From: Cyathus striatus
Taxonomy: Eukaryota > Basidiomycota > Agaricomycetes > Agaricales > Nidulariaceae
Reading direction: 5' to 3'
Assembly (NCBI GenBank): GCA_025738555.1
Contig: JAOVFP010000001.1
Span: 5,270,001 to 5,334,000 of the forward strand
DNA length: 64,000 nt
Position 1 is the stretch's first letter, and each line of letters starts with the position of its first letter. Below, one piece after another: positions 58,929-64,000 of this stretch. The translations under genes were made by a program, and so were the position numbers. The notes beneath the pieces were generated by a model. That model did not search any database, was not told where the DNA came from, and worked only from the letters and a program-made list of their open reading frames with translations.

Positions 58929-60793
58929 TCAATCATTTACAGGTGTCCGAAGGACAGTCAAATTATAGCTCTCTCCCTCCCCGTCAGTCTCTTGGCTGTC
59001 CCATAATGTACCCCCGAATATATGTAAAGTTGCTTCTTGGGAAATATCATTATTAGATCGAGCAGATTTACGGAGGTTGAGTATTAAGCGCGATCCCTAA
59101 AATGTTGTAAATCAGGCGAGTCAAGAGTTGGAAATATGAAATCATACACAGAAAGAATAAAGTGCTAGAACCCATCTATATGTATATATAATGATGAATG
59201 GCTGATAAGTGTAAAGAGCTCGGAGTTTAGACAACGCACGGATAGAGGATACCGGCCGTCCCACCTGGCGGGCCTCTAAATGCTGTCAAACAGTATATCA
59301 GAAGAACCACTGCAGACGATGAGATCAGGTATTTCTGTAGCGAAAATGTAAGAAGCTGATATTAATACCAAACATTCTATATATGAGGTCGTGTTAACCT
59401 TGGCAATTTAACCTAGAAGAGCGAGTTACTGACATTAATGGAAACATTACACCATCTCGTGCATACGTAACCATCAGTCTGCTTGAGCGCGATAAGCGTA
59501 CATAATCTCTGATGTTGGTATATTGAAAGAATTTTCTTGCTGTTAACGCAAAGAATAAAGCTAGGTATATATTGCGGTTAGTTTGTCCGTCCGTTAAAAT
59601 AATATTGTAACATCGTGATCCTAACTCACCCCCGGAGCATACAGTTGGTATCCTTTGTCGGTGTGAGGCCGAGACCAAGGTAAGAAAGAATGATTATCAC
59701 ATACCCAGAAATAAGTTGTAACCTATGCAAACGGGGCTGATCTATATCCGACCAGCAGAGGGAAATATCAGGCAACGGAACACCAGTCTCTTCCAATGTG
59801 ATAGCTTGCAAAATACCCGAAACCAGTTGAAGCTATACACGACATTTTAGCTGTGCGTTTCAGAATCATGATCAAATTAGAATAAAGAACATACACCAAA
59901 GAAAGCTCGAAATAAATTTGATAAGTAACTATGGCTGCTGATATTTTATGATAACTTACAAGTTTCTAGGATTACCAAGAGCCAAATGACTGATACGTGT
60001 TTCAGCATTGCGAAATGGATATAGTAATAGCGCGACCGTACCCGATGTGTTATGACCATACAGTGCACTTGTTCTTATTGCAAAAATAATATGTGTGGCA
60101 ACTGAAACTGGAAGAATACCTCCTCTTCAAAAGTAAATGCATGTAAGATTAATGCCTCACTAATCTTAAGTACGTACAGTTGACCGAACCAAAACGAAAA
60201 TCGACAGCTCCTATTATTTTTGATATGTGGCTCGATTTTAGTTATAACAGGAAGGACTGGACTTCTTACAGCTGTGAGCGTAACGTATTTATCAGCAGAC
60301 AATTGTAATATAGTAAGACAGTCTTACACGAGCAAGGCCATAAGGGACTAGATTTGTTAATTTGGGAGTGCTTACTCACAGATAATTGTAGCGGACTTAC
60401 AGGTTAATTGAATGCTAAAATTCAGTCAATTTCAATTCCAGGATACTAAAAATTAACGTACAAAAGGAAGAGAAGGGGATAGTATCGGCACACAAGATAA
60501 AGCACTTTCGGAGCTGACCAACGCAATCTATTTCCACATTAATAAAGGTTTACCAAAATATCTAAGAGTGAAAAGATTCAACAATCAATACACACCTCCA
60601 TATCAACCTAATTTCTTCGAAAAGCTTCAAACCGACATCATATAGCAGAAAAGCGATAGCAGATACTGAAATGCGATATTAGCGGTGCAAGCCTCTAACA
60701 ATATCTAAGTATACACATACTGCAAGAGCGGTTCATATCCTGAATTCCTCCAAGATAAAGCAACTCCGCTTGCATAGTACTTGAATTTGGCAT
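58929..60793 (-). CDS. DUF6533 seven-helix membrane protein, tandem copy A
   Basis: Resolved exons are 60721-60793 (MPNSSTMQAELLYLGG...), 60596-60665 (ISAIAFLLYDVGLKLFEEIRLIW), 60462-60527 (LRWSAPKVLYLVCRYYP) and the last exon 58929-59096 (GSRLILNLRKSARSN...). Between them 59394-59600 encodes YLALFFALTARKFFQYTN, then RLMVTYARDGVMFPLM, and an exon near 59200-59320 gives SSSAVVLLIYCLTAF; the rest of the middle was not fully resolved. Signature, RDGV motif and RLILNLR tail all fit DUF6533 proteins, which resemble receptors in helix number but have no known ligand. It is convergent with the GH16 gene; stop codons are only 39 bp apart. Exon sizes 70 and 66 equal those of copy B. Confidence 0.75.
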
Positions 60794-61437
60794 AAGCAAT
60801 GTCAAAAGGAAGAGAAAGAGTGATAGTTGGCGATTATCTCAGGCAACCTTAAATATAAGTCAGGTTACGACATATTCCATTGATGTCGGGTCCCGAGAAC
60901 TAGAGACAATCACACAGCTAAGTCGGGCGTCTATTTCAAAAATCATTGTTGTAGATTCCCGTATGTTACCGTGGCGCATGCTGCGCTTGGTAAAGTGCGT
61001 TCCAAATCAATAGAGCTTGCTTAGTTGTATTATTGCATATGTCCCCCTATTTCGAATACTTCTACAGGAAAATAAATGAGAATAAGAAAATTCACGATGC
61101 AACGTGTACTTGACTTGTCTCCCGCAAGGCATCGTATATGACCATCGGCACTTTCTTTTGCGGTGCGTTAACGATGCGCAAGGACTATATAGTTACAACC
61201 GGATTAAGAATAGTTTCGGCTTGGTAGAACCGTTCGGATAAAAGTGAAACCGCAGAGATCTTCAAATGACGTTACGTTTGGGTAGAAATAAGGCGCGCTG
61301 TAACAAATGCATCTAACTCTAGAATTCTACAATTACTTCTTAAAATCTAAAATATCGTTTGTCTAAGTTGGGTCTAGTTTCATTCTTCTGCCCCATTGAC
61401 GTGACTTGAAGTTCTTCAGAAGGTAGTTATAGCATGG
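60794..61437. other. Intergenic between tandem DUF6533 copies
   Basis: This is the upstream region of copy A and the 3' flank of copy B. No gene is seen. Confidence 0.45.
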
Positions 61438-63273
61438 CTATCTTCCTCCATCCGCCTCCTCTCTGTTCGATAATGTACCCCCCATAAAATGTAAAGATGA
61501 TGGTGTTGGTGAATGCTCGTTAGATATAGCAGATTTGCGGAGGTTGAGTATTAAACGCGATCCCTGAATGACATAAATTTGGGTGAATAATGAGTTAGAG
61601 CTCTGAATGCATACACAGAAAGAATAAAGTGCGGATATCCATCTAGATATATAAATAATGAGCGACGAGGACAAATCCAAACCTGGATGACTCACGGATA
61701 AAGAATACCAGGAGCCTTATCCAATGGGCCTCTAAAGGGGGTTATATAATAAAACAATAGAATGACTACAAGTGACAGTTACTTGTCAAGCAAAATGATG
61801 ATGAAGAGCTAAGAACAATACCAAAAATACTGTGTATAGACATATTCCATTAACAACCTTTGCAATTTAGTATATTAGAAACCGAATCACTGACATCATT
61901 GGAAACATAACGCCATCTCGCGCATATGTAACCAGCAACGGGCTCAAGCGCGTTAAGCGTGCGCAGTCCCTAATTCCCATTATGTTTGTATACTGAATGA
62001 ATTTTCTTGCCGTCAACGCAAAAAATAATGCTAGGTCGAATAGTAAACAATATATTTATCTGGTACAATACGACACGCACCGCCAGAGCATACAGCTGGT
62101 GTCCTTATAATAAACTGTAAGGATAAGACTTCTGACAAATAGAATAACCATCACATACCCACAAATAAGCTGGAGCCTATACAAACGAGAATAATCAATA
62201 TGTGACCAGCACACCGAAATATCAGGTAATGGAACTGCTGTTTCAATCATAGTAATAGCTTGAAAAATCCCAGAGACTAATTGAAGCTGGTTTATGATGG
62301 TTTAGCTATACGACCTATTAAATATGGTAATTGCATACCCCGAACAAGACTGATATTTGGATAAATTTGCATAAGTAACGAATCGAGGTAAAGTTAGATT
62401 ACAGCATACTGGTCTGAAGTATTACGAGGAGCCATATTACTAATTGATATTTCAGCTAGGAAACAGTGGTTATGATTCTTGCAGAAGAACTTGCCTAATT
62501 TCGTATGACCATACAAGGCACTTGTTCGTATCGAAAAGATGATATTTGTGGCGACAGACACAGGAAGGATACCTCCACTTCAAAGAGTGAATACATATCA
62601 TCGGATGTCGATGTGTGAACTGTTAATTAGTGATACAACCAGAGTAGTAGTAAGGACGCACAATTGAGTGAACCAGAATAAAAATTTGCAGTTCCTATAA
62701 GTTTTATTTTGAGCATCACACCTAGAATAGCTTGAGTCTTACAACTGTGAAAATATGTATATATCAGCACATAACCTCTAGATGTATTAATAGTAGCCTC
62801 AGGCTTACTCGTTCTAGGCCATAAGGGGCTTGGAAATTCGGTTATGCAGACATAAGCTAGGATCTGAGAGTGAACTTACAGGCTAATTGAATGCTGCAAT
62901 TTAATAAGCCACGATTCCATTTTAAAATCAAAAGAAAACATACGAAAGGAAGAAAAAGGGATAGTATCGGCATGCGAGATAAAGGACCTTCGGGGCTGAA
63001 CATGGCAATCTATGAATTCCACATCAAATGGTACCAAATCTTCTAACCAAAAGAAATTTACTACATACACCCATACTAGCTTGATTTCCTCATAAAGATT
63101 CAAGCTAACATCGTAGAGCAAAAACGTTACGGTGGATACTAAAATATACTGTTAGCGTCACGAGCCAAGCTTTGTGCAGTTAATCTCCACCTACTGCATG
63201 AGGAACTCATACCCTGAACAATTTGGATATAAGGCAATTCTGTTTGAGTGGTAGTACTCGCATTTGAAGTCAT
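61438..63273 (-). CDS. DUF6533 seven-helix membrane protein, tandem copy B
   Basis: Resolved exons are 63195-63273 (MTSNASTTTQTELPYIQIVQ...), 63069-63138 (ISTVTFLLYDVSLNLYEEIKLVW), 62944-63009 (LPCSAPKVLYLACRYYP) and the last exon 61438-61563 (GSRLILNLRKSAISNEHSP...NREEADGGR). A donor at TATCC|GTGAGT near 61700 matches TATCC|GTGCGT of copy A. The middle exons were not fully resolved, and some may be damaged: frames near 62640-62870 are hard to join. Gene order, exon sizes and intergenic similarity to copy A show a tandem duplication of a unit of about 2.4 kb. Confidence 0.7.
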
Positions 63274-63888
63274 GCCAATTATCTATAAAAGAGAGATGAG
63301 ACGATAGTGGTCGAAATGTGTTAGGTAGCCTTAAGTATATGTTGGATTCCATAATTCCATCCGTTGACCTACACTGACAGGAATCTATGTTAAAATATCG
63401 TGCCTCGAACATTTGGCCAAACCTTGGTGGGGTGCCTTCAAAATTAATTATGTTTTATTCAGACCGACATGTAGTACCAATTGGCTACCGTTTTCCCGCA
63501 CATCACAGGCCTAAAGTACGACTTGAACACGACGGGGACGGGAGGAGGCTGGAGTCGGTGGGAATATCAAGAAAATAACCATCTTTTCTTAATGATGACA
63601 ATGAAGTTGCATTCCTTTTTCTTTGAAGACTATCGAATACGGGATTTCGTCGCCGCCCCCTACGCTGCGCAAAGAAAGATCTATGTCTGTGTTACGAATA
63701 TTTTAAGCTTTGGAATGAAGGGCACTTAAACTGAAAAAATGAATTGATCGTACCCGCAATTGCAGCCGCCAGCCACGCGAACAGTGAGATTACTTCCTAA
63801 TTGTTGGTACAGTTCTCCCTGCGGTGCCGAAGGCACCCGGCCACGCATGGCTCGTGAATTTCATCATCGGTTACTAAAATTGATATAT
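63274..63888. other. Intergenic, no gene seen
   Basis: A plus-strand tract at 63481-63729 (for example TGLKYDLNTTGTGGGW) looks protein-like but has no start, domain or partner exon that I can support. Confidence 0.35.
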
Positions 63889-63991
63889 GGCGAGATGGCC
63901 GAGCGGTCTAAGGCGCCAGACTAAGGATCAGGACAGCAGCTGTCCATTAAATCTGGTCTTTCGGGGCGTGGGTTCGAATCCCACTCTCGTC
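63889..63991 (+). tRNA. tRNA-Leu (AAG) with intron, copy 2
   Basis: It has the same 103-bp length as copy 1 at 26315-26417 and the same mature sequence (GGCGAGATGGCCGAGCGGTC..., loop CTAAG, TTCGAATCC T-arm). The only changes seen are in the intron, where CCGCTAA becomes CCATTAA. The window ends just after the gene, with TTTTC starting at 63996, the beginning of a probable Pol III terminator. Confidence 0.95.
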
Positions 63992-64000
63992 ATTGTTTTC

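Noticed and set aside
63387..63729. Plus-strand frames near the right edge as a glycoside hydrolase fragment
   Set aside because: Superficially GH-like glycines and tryptophans, but no family motif and no matching exon.

Overview
The window is nuclear DNA of a mushroom-forming basidiomycete (Agaricomycetes). The evidence is genes broken by many 46-75 nt GT-AG introns, several families typical of that group (DUF6533 seven-helix proteins, F-box/LRR proteins, AIG1-like P-loop GTPases, GH16 glucanase-like protein), and two intron-bearing tRNA-Leu(AAG) genes. All exon models below were made by eye from splice signals, frame continuity and protein resemblance; no search was run.

Layout. 1-328 holds the 5' part of an F-box gene running off the left edge. 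0.9-5.1 kb is a decayed array of about 200-bp repeats. 6.5-13.4 kb is a housekeeping block: a 12-exon PP1-regulator-like LRR protein and a Dot5-type peroxiredoxin. At 14.8 kb is a small secreted protein. From 18 to 21 kb lie an 870-bp pogo/Fot1-like element and a broken F-box gene carrying a 262-bp LTR-like insertion. From 20.9 to 29.6 kb come a DUF6533 gene, a methyltransferase, an F-box gene, tRNA-Leu, an alpha/beta hydrolase and an unknown protein with an internal duplication. An F-box gene at 31.3-32.6 kb is followed by a 20-exon gene (32838-35925) in which all 19 introns are phase 1. 36-42 kb is gene-poor and repeat-rich. An FHA-RING ubiquitin ligase lies at 42.5-44.7 kb. 46.8-56.7 kb has two F-box genes, two tandem GTPases, a DUF1989 protein, a second copy of the 262-bp element and another F-box gene. 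57.3-63.3 kb has a GH16-like gene that lacks its catalytic nucleophile, then two tandem DUF6533 genes. The second tRNA-Leu lies at the right edge.

The genes do not form one pathway. The window mixes conserved single-copy genes (peroxiredoxin, FHA-RING, PP1-regulator-like) with fast-expanding accessory families and mobile-element debris. The strongest candidate for something undescribed is the symmetric mini-exon gene at 32838-35925. Second is the GH16-like protein whose nucleophile glutamate is replaced by valine while every splice junction stays intact.
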